Position numbers and translations under genes: made by a program. Shown piece after piece: positions 9,688 through 18,596 of a stretch of DNA of 64,000 nt (positions within the stretch are counted from its first letter, which is position 1; the number at the start of each line of letters is the position of its first letter). The stretch is from Bacteroidota bacterium (GTDB lineage: Bacteria; Bacteroidota; Rhodothermia; Balneolales; HLUCCA01). The notes below the pieces were generated by a model. It ran no database searches. It had not been told where the DNA came from and saw only the letters and a list, made by a program, of their open reading frames with translations. The DNA is taken from contig JAFIEZ010000007.1 in NCBI GenBank assembly GCA_020832235.1, positions 434,001 to 498,000 on the forward strand, written 5' to 3'.

Positions 9688-9734
9688 GATACGTAAACGT
9701 GAAAATCGTTGAATTAATATGTTAGTAAGAAAAA

Positions 9735-10595
9735 CTAAGCAACTCCGGGTGGTTTTCCGGCCTCGCCCCAGATTTTCTTGTCTCTGCGCTTATTTGTTAC
9801 ATGGCTTATCCAGATGCCAAATTCATAAAGTATTACTAAAGGAATGGCAAGTAACAACTGAGATACCGGATCGGGAGGGGTGAGGAACGCCGCTAAAACG
9901 AGACAGATCACTAATGCAACTTTCCTGTTACGCCGCAGAAAGTCTGGCGTAAGTAATCCTATCCTCGAAAGCCCATAACTGACTACCGGAAGCTGAAAGA
10001 TTAACCCTGAGGCCATCGTCCACATGGTAAGTGAAGAAAAGTAAGCAGTTATATCGAAATCATTTCGTACAGACTCCGAAAGTTGAAATGTAGCAAAGAA
10101 CTGCAGTGCAAATGGAGTCAGTATCAGGTAGCCGAATAGTAAACCTAGGGTAAACATAAATGTTATAGAAAATACAACGAAGCTGCTCCCTTTCTTTTCT
10201 TTACGTTCCAATGCTGGTTCTATGAAAGCCCATAATTGGTAGAAAAAAATGGGCGAACCTAGAATGAGTCCTACAACAAAGAGTGTTCCCCAGTAACTGA
10301 AAAATTGCCCGGGCAGCGTTCTGTTTTGAAGAACAAGATCAACTGCGTTTAAACCGAGCATGTTATAAATAAAGAAGTCAGCTTTTGCCGGACCCAACAA
10401 CACCACATCAATAAAGAACTCAGAGAAGACAAAAGCTACTATTATCCCTGTCATTACGCCGGCCATTCCCTTGAGAATCCGCCATCGCAGTTCTTCCAGA
10501 TGGTCTAGAAAAGACATCTCCACTACAATTTTGGGAGGGAGCGCTTTAGGTGGTGTTCCGTCCATTATTTGTCTTTGTGACGTTGTTTCACTCAT
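9735..10595 (-). CDS. tatC: Sec-independent translocase TatC
   Basis: A core receptor of the twin-arginine translocase, an inner-membrane protein with six transmembrane helices. The 286-residue protein has a hydrophilic N-terminal extension of ~25 residues, then the signature FLDHLEELRWRI whose Glu residues contact Tat signal peptides. Hydrophobic segments, a conserved region around FIEPALERKEK and a C-terminal basic tail follow. No tatA/tatB gene is adjacent. It starts 11 nt after glyA and is probably co-transcribed with it. Possible Tat substrates in this window are limited to the ldcA-like protein, whose motif is imperfect. Confidence 0.96.
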   Translation of the reverse strand: MSETTSQRQIMDGTPPKALPPKIVVEMSFLDHLEELRWRILKGMAGVMTGIIVAFVFSEFFIDVVLLGPAKADFFIYNMLGLNAVDLVLQNRTLPGQFFSYWGTLFVVGLILGSPIFFYQLWAFIEPALERKEKKGSSFVVFSITFMFTLGLLFGYLILTPFALQFFATFQLSESVRNDFDITAYFSSLTMWTMASGLIFQLPVVSYGLSRIGLLTPDFLRRNRKVALVICLVLAAFLTPPDPVSQLLLAIPLVILYEFGIWISHVTNKRRDKKIWGEAGKPPGVA

Positions 10596-10606
10596 GTATG
10601 CAGCGG

Positions 10607-11908
10607 TCAGGCGGTTGTAACAAAGTCATAAAGTGGATACTGCTTGCAAATAGCATGTACTTCGGCTCTAACGTGATCTACCACAGCATCATTATCTGGC
10701 TGTGTAATAACCTTGTCCATCAGTTCAGCTATCAGACGAAACTCAGTTTCGCCCAGTCCACGTGTTGTCATTGCGGGTGCCCCAACTCGTATACCGGAAG
10801 TGACGAAAGGCGATTCAGTGTCGAAAGGAACCATATTTTTGTTAACGGTTATTTCGGCCTTACCAAGAGCTTCTTCCGCTGTTTTTCCGGTTACTCCCTT
10901 ACTCCTCAAATCAATAAGGATTAAATGGTTATCTGTTCCACCGCTGATCAGTTTGTAGCCCAGCTCAACGAAACGCTCTCCCATGGCCTGGGCATTGCGG
11001 ATTACCTGTTGCTGATACGTTCTGAATTCAGGCTTCAAAGCTTCCTGATAAGCCACGGCCTTGCCTGCAATTACGTGAACCAATGGACCGCCCTGTGTAC
11101 CCGGAAATACAGCGGAATCGAACAGTTCTGACCAATTTTTTACTCGTCCCGACTTTGGAGCTACAACACCTAATGTATTCTCTCCATCTTTTCCTACCAA
11201 AATCATACCACCGCGTGGTCCACGGAGTGTTTTATGTGTGGTGGTCGTTATAACATGGCAGTAGGGTAGAGGGTCATTCAGTAAGCCGGCAGCAATGAGA
11301 CCGGCTGTGTGGGCCATATCCATCCACAACAGTGCCCCTACTTCATCGGCAATAGACCGGAATGCAGCATAGTCGAAATCACGGGTGTAGGCTGACGCTC
11401 CAATGGAAATAAGCTTAGGCTTGTGCTTTCGGGCAGCATCTCGAATAGCATTCATGTCTAAACGGCCACTTTCTTTGTCAACACCGTAAAAAACTGCGTT
11501 ATAATGAATTCCTGAAAAGTTGACAGGAGATCCATGAGTGAGGTGACCACCGTGGCTTAAATCAAGACCCAGAATCGTTTCTCCTGGTTTTAATAAGGCA
11601 AGATAAACTGCAGCATTTGCACTGGCGCCGGAATGTGGCTGAACATTTACCCAGTCTGCGTTATATAATTCTTTTGCGCGGTTGCGAGCCAGGTCTTCTA
11701 TTTGGTCTACAAATTCACACCCACCATAGTACCGTTTACCGGGGAGCCCTTCGGCGTACTTATTGGTAAGGGTAGATCCACAGGCCTCCATTACCGCGCG
11801 AGATGTAAAATTTTCAGAGGCGATAAGTTCTAGTCCCAGATTCTGTCGATCTGTTTCTTTTTCAATGAGGTTAAATATTGCCGGGTCTTGTGACTGCAGT
11901 GATTTCAT
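10607..11908 (-). CDS. glyA: Serine hydroxymethyltransferase
   Basis: Interconverts serine plus tetrahydrofolate with glycine plus methylene-THF and is the main entry of one-carbon units. The 433 residues match the bacterial family. The PLP lysine is Lys226 in [14 protein letters not shown]. Other family marks are LIASENFTS at the N-terminus, [13 protein letters not shown], the [11 protein letters not shown] loop and the [10 protein letters not shown] strand. It lies 27 nt after rpiB and 11 nt before tatC in a minus-strand unit. Confidence 0.97.
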   Translation of the reverse strand: MKSLQSQDPAIFNLIEKETDRQNLGLELIASENFTSRAVMEACGSTLTNKYAEGLPGKRYYGGCEFVDQIEDLARNRAKELYNADWVNVQPHSGASANAAVYLALLKPGETILGLDLSHGGHLTHGSPVNFSGIHYNAVFYGVDKESGRLDMNAIRDAARKHKPKLISIGASAYTRDFDYAAFRSIADEVGALLWMDMAHTAGLIAAGLLNDPLPYCHVITTTTHKTLRGPRGGMILVGKDGENTLGVVAPKSGRVKNWSELFDSAVFPGTQGGPLVHVIAGKAVAYQEALKPEFRTYQQQVIRNAQAMGERFVELGYKLISGGTDNHLILIDLRSKGVTGKTAEEALGKAEITVNKNMVPFDTESPFVTSGIRVGAPAMTTRGLGETEFRLIAELMDKVITQPDNDAVVDHVRAEVHAICKQYPLYDFVTTA

Positions 11909-11935
11909 ATGGGGAATGTTGATTTATTAATGCCG

Positions 11936-12379
11936 TTAAGGTTTGCGAGTGTTATCATGAATCTTTTTAACTCGGTTTTCATGTCTGCCACCTTCGAATG
12001 GAGTTTCAAGCCAGGAAGTAATAATCTCACGTATTTGAGTCTCACTCAGAAATCTGCCAGGTAAACATAAGACATTAGCGTCATTATGTTGTGCAGCTAG
12101 TTTGGAAATCTCAGGATCCCATGCCAATGCTGCCCTAACTCGTTCAACTTTATTTGCCGTAATACACATTCCCTGCCCACTACCGCAAATGAGAATACCA
12201 CGAGGGTACTTGCCTTCACTAACTGCATTGGCAACAAGAACGGCAAAGTCGGGGTAGTCTACCGATTCCTCACTGTTCACGCCCATATCATTTACTTCGT
12301 AGCCTAAATCTTGCAGCACGTTTTTGGCGAGCTCTTTTGCGGCATAACCGGCGTGGTCACTGGCAATTGGGATTATCAT
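11936..12379 (-). CDS. rpiB: Ribose-5-phosphate isomerase B
   Basis: Interconverts ribose-5-phosphate and ribulose-5-phosphate in the non-oxidative pentose phosphate pathway. The 147-residue protein shows the RpiB/LacAB fold motifs: IASDHAGYAAK with the catalytic aspartate/histidine at 8-9, Cys65 in GILICGSGQGM as base, and KVERVRAAL and HNDANVLCLPGR for phosphate and ring opening. LacA/LacB share this fold, but a single gene without galactose partners favours RpiB. It lies between the DUF4159 gene (71 nt upstream) and glyA (27 nt downstream). Confidence 0.94.
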   Translation of the reverse strand: MIIPIASDHAGYAAKELAKNVLQDLGYEVNDMGVNSEESVDYPDFAVLVANAVSEGKYPRGILICGSGQGMCITANKVERVRAALAWDPEISKLAAQHNDANVLCLPGRFLSETQIREIITSWLETPFEGGRHENRVKKIHDNTRKP

Positions 12380-12450
12380 AAAGAAAAGATGTTATTGGTT
12401 TCCGGATAAGCTCAAATATCCTCATAATTCGAGTGAAAATAAACTAAAAA

Positions 12451-13155
12451 TCAGTTTAGTAGTCGGTGTGATGAGAATACGTAATACAAGACGTTTGCTC
12501 CCATCTGAAGGGATTCAATTCTGAGGTCTTCTGGTACACTATGTACATCGGCATCGGCCCAGCCATCCGCCAGATTGCTTTCGTACGTGTAAAAAACAAC
12601 CATTCTCCCTTCTCGGAAAATAGCAAACCCCTGCGGCGGCTTCCCGTCATGCTCGTGAACTTTAGGGAGCCCCTGCGGGAAAGAAAAAGCCTGGTGGAAA
12701 ATAGGGTGGGTAAAAGGAAGCTCTACCAGGTCATCGTCCGGGAAAATTTCCCTGAGAACTGGTCTTATGAATGGGTCTAACCCGTAATCGTCATCGATAT
12801 AAAGAAAACCTCCGTTATCCAGATAGCGACGTACATTGGCCGCTTCCGCAGTATTGATAGTAATATTGCCATGCCCGGTTAGATATAGGAAAGGATATCT
12901 ATGTATATCTCTGCTGCCAATTGCTACATCATCGAAACGCTCGGATATTCTCATGGGTAAATTGGCGTTTGCGAAGCGAATGAGATTCGTCAATGATGAA
13001 GGATCGTTATACCAGTCGCCTCCACCGCGATACTGAACCCTTGCAATTCTGAAGTCTGCATCCTGCTGAGCTGCTGCAATTTCAGTAAAGAGAAAGGAGC
13101 AAGTGAAAAGAATAATCAGAAACAGATTTTTGTGAGAAGATACCGCTGAAATCAT
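12451..13155 (-). CDS. Exported DUF4159 domain protein
   Basis: The reading frame runs upstream to a TTG at 13269, but I place the start at the ATG ending at 13155. From there the protein (234 residues) begins with a clear signal peptide (NLFLIILFTCSFLFTEIAAA, cleavage before QQD). The mature part matches the DUF4159 layout: RIARVQYRGGGDWYNDPSSL, YPFLYLTGHGNI, NGGFLYIDDDYG, LPFTHPIFH and DLRIESLQMGANVLYYV. The fold resembles class I glutamine-amidotransferase-like domains, but its function is not established. It heads the rpiB-glyA-tatC-FKBP strand, yet the 71-nt gap before rpiB leaves co-transcription open. Confidence 0.8.
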   Translation of the reverse strand: MISAVSSHKNLFLIILFTCSFLFTEIAAAQQDADFRIARVQYRGGGDWYNDPSSLTNLIRFANANLPMRISERFDDVAIGSRDIHRYPFLYLTGHGNITINTAEAANVRRYLDNGGFLYIDDDYGLDPFIRPVLREIFPDDDLVELPFTHPIFHQAFSFPQGLPKVHEHDGKPPQGFAIFREGRMVVFYTYESNLADGWADADVHSVPEDLRIESLQMGANVLYYVFSSHRLLN

Positions 13156-13308
13156 TAATTTGAGTTCTATATAAGTCATATATGATACTTGAACTAACGA
13201 GTATACTGCCATTTTCGTGCCGATGAGTAATTTATTTTTGGCTTGATGACTGGCATCCGCGAAGATCAAAAGAGGTTCGCTTAATATGTTAACTAATGCT
13301 TACTGATA

Positions 13309-15189
13309 ATGAAAAAAATAATACTGCTTGGTATCGTCCAGCTGCTTTTTTTTAATGTACTTTTTGCCCAAACCATTCAAATTGACAGACTTGAACCTGA
13401 AAATTGGTGGGTCGGTTTTAAAGATCCCAATCTGCAACTAATTGTCTATGGTCCTGATATATCTCAGGCAAGGGTCAGTGTAACATATGAAGGTGTAAGA
13501 CTGGCCTCTTCTGTTGTAGCGGAGAATCCAAACTATCTTTTTTTGAACCTTCTTATAGCCGATGATGCCAGTGCAGGGGTGGTGCCCATTACATTTACGA
13601 AAGGTGAGACTTCCATAGTTTATGAATATCCCCTGTTACAAAGATCCAACAGTAATACGCGCGCTCAGGGTTTTGATGCCAGCGATGTGATTTATCTTAT
13701 TATGCCCGACAGATTTGCTAATGGAGACCCGACGAATGATAATATTCCGGGCATGCTCGAGCAAACAGACCGTACCGAAGAGTACGGCCGGCATGGCGGC
13801 GACCTAAAAGGCATACGCAATGCTCTTGGTTATATTAAAGATTTGGGAATGACCGCAATCTGGTTGAATCCAATATTCGAAAATGATATGCCTCCGAATT
13901 ACGAAATAGGGGCCGGCTTTTATCATGGGTATGCGGCTACTGATATGTACCGTGTAGATCGTCGGCTTGGCTCAAATGCTGAATTTGTAGAGCTTGTAGA
14001 AGAGTCACAACGCATGGGTATGAAGGTAATCATGGATATGATTCACAACCATGTTGGAACCCACCACTGGTTTATCAAGGATATGCCGTTTTCCGATTGG
14101 GTACACGATCAGTCGGTCTATGGAAATACAAACTACAGAACCAGCGTACTGATGGACCCGTATGCCAGTGAAAAAGACTTAAATACAATGGTAAAAGGGT
14201 GGTTTGTCGATGAAATGCCTGATCTGGACCAGAGAAATCCATTCCTGGCTACGTACCTCATCCAAAATACATTATGGTGGATTGAATATTCTGGCATCGA
14301 CGGCATACGCATGGATACCCACCCGTACCCGTATAAAGAATATATGGCAGAGTGGACCCGCCGTGTTCTCGAAGAATTTCCGGATTTCAATATCGTAGGT
14401 GAGGCCTGGATGCCCAATGTTCCTACCACCGCATGGTGGCAATTCGACTTTGCCGCGTCCGGCGGTTACAATTCCTATCTGCCAAGTGTTACAGATTTTC
14501 CGTTGTACTATGCTTTAACCCAGGCGTTCAATGAAGATTTTGGCTGGGATACCGGGGTTATGCGTCTCTACTATGTTTTATCGCAAGATTTCCTGTATAC
14601 CGATCCGTTTCTCAATGTGATTTTCTTCGATAATCACGACCTGGTTCGCTATTTCACATCGGTTGGGGAAGATGTGGACAAATTTAAGATGGGCACTGCA
14701 TTCCTGCTAACTACCAGAGGTATCCCTCAGATTTATTACGGAACGGAAATCCTAAAAGCGGGCGGATCCAGTGACCCCGACAAGAGACGTAATTTCCCGG
14801 GAGGATGGCAGGAAGATCCAATTAATGCATTCACCGAAGAAGGCCGAATTGCACTAGGTAAAGAACGTAATTTGCCTGTTCAGGAAAATTTTGAATACCT
14901 AAGGAGGTTGGTGCATTGGAGAAATCAAACCCCTGTAATACATACGGGTAGGTTAACGCATTTCGTGCCTGAAGATAATGTCTATGTTTATTTCAGGCAT
15001 AATGACGATCAAACCGTAATGGTAATGATTAATGCGAGTCAGGAAGATCAGGCAATCGACATGAGCAGATTCTCAGAGAGAATGGAAGGATTTAAAAGCG
15101 CATATGAGGTTACTACAGAGCGTACCTTCGATTCAATAAGTGAAATTACGGTTCCAGCCCGTAAAGCCTTTGTCTTCGAGCTAAAATAG
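13309..15189 (+). CDS. Secreted GH13 alpha-amylase / cyclomaltodextrinase-like enzyme
   Basis: A 626-residue glycoside hydrolase of family 13. A signal peptide (residues 1-20, cleaved before QTIQID) sends it to the periplasm or beyond. Residues ~21-110 form the N-terminal beta domain typical of cyclomaltodextrinases and neopullulanases. The TIM barrel follows: YLIMPDRFANGD, DMIHNHVG, nucleophile Asp336 in GIRMDTHPY, acid/base Glu365 in NIVGEAWM, and transition-state Asp444 in FFDNHD. A C-terminal beta domain completes it. No SusC/SusD genes are adjacent, so it is not part of a visible starch-utilisation locus. It probably cleaves alpha-1,4-glucans or maltodextrins. Confidence 0.93.
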   Translation: MKKIILLGIVQLLFFNVLFAQTIQIDRLEPENWWVGFKDPNLQLIVYGPDISQARVSVTYEGVRLASSVVAENPNYLFLNLLIADDASAGVVPITFTKGETSIVYEYPLLQRSNSNTRAQGFDASDVIYLIMPDRFANGDPTNDNIPGMLEQTDRTEEYGRHGGDLKGIRNALGYIKDLGMTAIWLNPIFENDMPPNYEIGAGFYHGYAATDMYRVDRRLGSNAEFVELVEESQRMGMKVIMDMIHNHVGTHHWFIKDMPFSDWVHDQSVYGNTNYRTSVLMDPYASEKDLNTMVKGWFVDEMPDLDQRNPFLATYLIQNTLWWIEYSGIDGIRMDTHPYPYKEYMAEWTRRVLEEFPDFNIVGEAWMPNVPTTAWWQFDFAASGGYNSYLPSVTDFPLYYALTQAFNEDFGWDTGVMRLYYVLSQDFLYTDPFLNVIFFDNHDLVRYFTSVGEDVDKFKMGTAFLLTTRGIPQIYYGTEILKAGGSSDPDKRRNFPGGWQEDPINAFTEEGRIALGKERNLPVQENFEYLRRLVHWRNQTPVIHTGRLTHFVPEDNVYVYFRHNDDQTVMVMINASQEDQAIDMSRFSERMEGFKSAYEVTTERTFDSISEITVPARKAFVFELK

Positions 15190-15211
15190 CCGATTGAAAA
15201 TACTTTCCGAT

Positions 15212-15245
15212 AAAGCCCGCGTTTCTTTACTGAAATGTGGGCTTT
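15212..15245. terminator. Shared terminator of convergent amylase and DUF4249 genes
   Basis: A 9-bp stem (AAAGCCCGC / GTGGGCTTT with one G-T pair) with flanking A and T runs. The right arm lies inside the last codons of the opposing DUF4249 gene. Confidence 0.7.
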
Positions 15246-16105
15246 TCTATGTTTACATCCAGTGTAATTCTACTATAACTGCCAAAAATCCCTATTCCAC
15301 CGTCGATATTGTACAACAGATTTTCAATTTCTCCGGGTGATTGGGTACCACCTCCCAACTGCGTGCCGGCAGTGCGTATAAAATCGAAAATATTGTCGTC
15401 TACCGCGGCGGCTTGTAGTCGATTCGGACCGTAAAAAGCAATACCTATCCACGGATAAACGAGCTCCACGAAGTCGGACCCAAAACGCCTCGAGTTAGCT
15501 TCATTTATAATACCCGATGATACGATAAAAAAGTCATCTCTTTCAGCGTCAAAATTGGCATAAAATGGGGTTAACTCCGCATTAATGGGGTCTAATGTTT
15601 CACTGGAGAATACGTAGTAACTTTGTCTGTTCGGGTTAACGGAGCGGGTTAGATCCAAAGTAAAACGCTCGGCACTCTGATAGGGAAGTGAGCGTGTATT
15701 CACGTTTACAACCCGGAAGGTGTCTGGTACGGTAGTACTTGCGCGAATAATTCGATTGGCTGGGGTGGTTATTTCTAGACTGTATGTTCGATTTGGTTGA
15801 ATGATATGAGATGAATCAGTTAACGAATATACACCATGTTGCAGATGTTCAAATATTCCTGTCCATTCTGCATCGCCGCTGTCACTCATCATGTGCACCA
15901 CGACCAATGCTTCCGAAACTCCGCGCGCCTGAACATCAAAGAATTCAGAAATTGGTGCTGTTGTACTCAACCGTATATCCGGCATCGGTTCAAGAGCGAT
16001 TAGCCATGCATCTATTACATATTGCTCAGAATAATCATCCTGAGGATAGAGGTCGCAACCACTGAGTAGTACCAATGATAGCGCTAAGGTAAACAGATAT
16101 TTCAT
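15227..16105 (-). CDS. DUF4249 lipoprotein, partner of TonB receptor
   Basis: A 292-residue lipoprotein: the signal peptide ends in the lipobox LLSGC with the acylated Cys at 17. The mature protein follows the DUF4249 pattern: a short Asp-rich linker, YVIDAWL, an Ig-like region with ALVVVHMMSDSG, HIIQPNRTYSLEITTP, then a larger domain. In this group DUF4249 genes sit directly after TonB-dependent receptor genes, as here (5 nt after the receptor stop). The pair is thought to form an outer-membrane uptake unit by analogy with SusC/SusD. The ligand is unknown. Confidence 0.85.
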   Translation of the reverse strand: MKYLFTLALSLVLLSGCDLYPQDDYSEQYVIDAWLIALEPMPDIRLSTTAPISEFFDVQARGVSEALVVVHMMSDSGDAEWTGIFEHLQHGVYSLTDSSHIIQPNRTYSLEITTPANRIIRASTTVPDTFRVVNVNTRSLPYQSAERFTLDLTRSVNPNRQSYYVFSSETLDPINAELTPFYANFDAERDDFFIVSSGIINEANSRRFGSDFVELVYPWIGIAFYGPNRLQAAAVDDNIFDFIRTAGTQLGGGTQSPGEIENLLYNIDGGIGIFGSYSRITLDVNIEKPTFQ

Positions 16106-16110
16106 AGGTA

Positions 16111-18354
16111 TTAAAAGAAAACAGTGTAGGATAATGTAGGTAAAATAGGCAGTAGGGGCACCTCTGATTGCACAGCCGGATTTTCATCCAGATCAAACTG
16201 GTAAAACCAGACGTTTCTTCTCGAGTAGACATTAATAATTTGAATCTGAAATTCGGATTTACCCAAATTGAAGAAACTTCCGTCTCGTGTGAAGCCTAGG
16301 TCTAGCCTTTGGTATGAGGGTAGCCGCGAGGCATTTACTTTACCAACTGTAACAGGACGGGTTGGGTTTGAGCCAAAGGGGTTTTGTATTTCTGTTCTGC
16401 CCAATACTCTGGTGTAGGCCTGGCCGGTTGCATAGCTGAATACGGCCGTACTCCTCCATTTTGAACTTAGACGATAATTCGCCACCAAATTTACGTCGTG
16501 AGTACGATCGTGTTTAGGCGGAAAGAAACGATTGTTATTAAAACCGTCAAAAGAGCGACGTGTAACACCCCAGGTGTATCCAATGAATCCGTTTAGTCGT
16601 CCGCTTGATTTTTCCAACAGCAATTCGAAGCCATAGGCAAATCCTTTTCCAAATCGGAATAATTCGGCGTAATCGGTACCTGTTGCATCGGCTGTGCGAG
16701 GGTCAAGCTCGAATAAATCACGCATGGTTCTGTAATACACCTCTGCTTCAAAGTTATACCCTTGAAATGGATAAACCTTAACTCCGGCAACGAACTGATC
16801 GCCCCAGGCTGGTGGAACACCTCGGTCGGTTGTGAGCCACACATCAAAGCCTGAAAATGCCTCATTGGTAATAAGCGTCAGAAACTGATGATACCTCCCA
16901 TAAGCCAGTTGGAGTCGGAGCGCTGGTTCGGGAGAATATTCTAATGAAATACGCGGTTCGGCACGAACATAATCACCCTGTGAAAAATAATTAACGCGAA
17001 TTCCGTAATTCGTAGAAAGGGTTGAGGATATATCCCATTGGTGTTGTGCGTATCCCGTGATGTATTGCGTTTCTATGAGAGATTGTAAAGATTCATTACC
17101 GTCAAAGGTATCATTTAGCTCAAGTGTGAGACTTCCAGCCCATACTCCGGCTTTGAATGAGTGCGCACGATTCAACATGAACTCCGCATCTGATTTTAAA
17201 CTGAAATCCCAGATACTGTTATCACGGGTAAACTCCGTTCCACCAAAAGAAAACAGGGGTTTGTTAAAGTACTGTGAGGCCGTTCCGGTTAGCGTAGTAA
17301 ACAACCGGTCACTACGAATGCTGGTCCATGTTGTGCTAAGCGTACGGTTACCGTAACGCAGATTGAATTCCAGATCATCACCAAATGGAAACTTAACATT
17401 GTCTTCACCACCGTAAAAACCCATGCTCAAACGGTTGTCACGGTTGATATCTACATTGATTTTGCCGTTTATATCGTAGAAATAGAACGAATCGGGCACG
17501 GTATCAACAGTTCCACGTAATGCGGCAAGGAGGGGTTCAATAGTAGAGCGTCTGATAGCAAACATGTACGATCCACGGTCAACAATCGGTCCTTCAATCA
17601 TTGCCCTTGATGAAAGCATGCCCAGACTTACAACTCCGGCACGTTTATTTCGATTGCCGTCTTTGTTGTAGATATCCAGCACAGAGCCGAGCCGGCCACC
17701 AAACTCAGCAGGGTAGCCGCCTTTGTACAGCCTTACATCCTTAATGGCATCCGGATTAAACGTAGAGAAGAATCCAAAAAAATGAGACGGGTTGTATACC
17801 GTTGTTCTGTCTAGCAAAATCAGCGTCTGATCCGGTCCCCCTCCACGTATGTATAGACCCGAAGAGAAGTCGGATGCAGCTTTTACACCTGGTAGGAGTT
17901 GTACCGACCGGAATACATCTGCCTGCAATACAGCCGGAACCTCTCGTATCAGCTGCGTGGTTACTTGTGCAGTGCCAATATTTCGGACTTCTTCTCGCTC
18001 TGCATCGGCCTGTACAACTACCTCCTGTAGCATCAGGTCGCTGGGTTGAAGTTGCACATCAAGCCGAAGTCGCTGACCTTGCTCCAGGGTAATTTCATGT
18101 TCAACTGGAATGTAACCTACATACGTGAACTGCAATACGTGTCTGCCGGGGGGCATTCCGGACAGACTATAAAAGCCAGAGGTATTGGTTGTTGTGCCTG
18201 TCTGTGAGCCTCGTATAAAAATATTGGCAAACAGCAGTGTTTCACCAGTCTGGGCATCGGTTACAATACCACTCACTGATGCCCTCTCCGATTCAGGGGT
18301 ATTAACCGGGTTGCCGGCAGCTAAAGAAAACAACAAGAGAATAGAGATGATCAT
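16111..18354 (-). CDS. TonB-dependent outer-membrane receptor with carboxypeptidase-like domain
   Basis: A 747-residue outer-membrane transporter. A signal peptide is followed by a CarboxypepD_reg-like domain at ~26-110 (VSGIVTDAQTGETLLFANIF, SGFYSLSGMPPGRHVLQFTYVGY). Then come a plug (VPAVLQADVFRSVQLLPGV, GLYIRGGGPDQTLILLDRT, YKGGYPAEFGGRLGSVLDIY) and a beta-barrel ending in a terminal phenylalanine (YTVFF), the expected barrel signal. An in-frame stop immediately precedes the ATG, which fixes the start. It pairs with the DUF4249 gene downstream. A run of eight G/C at 18405-18412 lies just upstream. Confidence 0.93.
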   Translation of the reverse strand: MIISILLLFSLAAGNPVNTPESERASVSGIVTDAQTGETLLFANIFIRGSQTGTTTNTSGFYSLSGMPPGRHVLQFTYVGYIPVEHEITLEQGQRLRLDVQLQPSDLMLQEVVVQADAEREEVRNIGTAQVTTQLIREVPAVLQADVFRSVQLLPGVKAASDFSSGLYIRGGGPDQTLILLDRTTVYNPSHFFGFFSTFNPDAIKDVRLYKGGYPAEFGGRLGSVLDIYNKDGNRNKRAGVVSLGMLSSRAMIEGPIVDRGSYMFAIRRSTIEPLLAALRGTVDTVPDSFYFYDINGKINVDINRDNRLSMGFYGGEDNVKFPFGDDLEFNLRYGNRTLSTTWTSIRSDRLFTTLTGTASQYFNKPLFSFGGTEFTRDNSIWDFSLKSDAEFMLNRAHSFKAGVWAGSLTLELNDTFDGNESLQSLIETQYITGYAQHQWDISSTLSTNYGIRVNYFSQGDYVRAEPRISLEYSPEPALRLQLAYGRYHQFLTLITNEAFSGFDVWLTTDRGVPPAWGDQFVAGVKVYPFQGYNFEAEVYYRTMRDLFELDPRTADATGTDYAELFRFGKGFAYGFELLLEKSSGRLNGFIGYTWGVTRRSFDGFNNNRFFPPKHDRTHDVNLVANYRLSSKWRSTAVFSYATGQAYTRVLGRTEIQNPFGSNPTRPVTVGKVNASRLPSYQRLDLGFTRDGSFFNLGKSEFQIQIINVYSRRNVWFYQFDLDENPAVQSEVPLLPILPTLSYTVFF

Positions 18355-18404
18355 TTATTTTTTAAAGATAGTTCTAAAAGAAAGTACACATTGCTTCGTT
18401 GAAT

Positions 18405-18412
18405 GGGGGGGG
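18405..18412. repeat. 8-bp G/C homopolymer upstream of TonB receptor
   Basis: Eight consecutive G on the plus strand (C on the receptor's strand), 51-58 nt before the receptor ATG in its probable leader or promoter. Homopolymers of this length can slip, but 7-base G/C runs also occur inside housekeeping genes here. Confidence 0.9.
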
Positions 18413-18596
18413 AGATGAAAAGCGCAATAACAACGAAACCTTCTGATGTCTTTTTACGTTTCGATTATTGGTGATGTTACAGAATAATCAACGTATTTTC
18501 GGTACATTCTATAACAATTGAATTTTAATTACGTACGCGTACCCTATAATTACATGTACACATCGGGTTAGTCTCCCGAAACTAATTTTGCCGACT

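Noticed and set aside
10550-10924. 124-residue plus-strand frame across tatC and glyA
   Set aside because: Antisense shadow of two well-supported genes.
13309-18354. Polysaccharide-utilisation locus formed by the amylase and TonB receptor
   Set aside because: The genes are convergent, there is no SusD, and the receptor pairs with a DUF4249 protein instead.
18533-18542. 10-bp palindrome GTACGCGTAC upstream of nfeD
   Set aside because: Single copy with no known operator match; could be chance.
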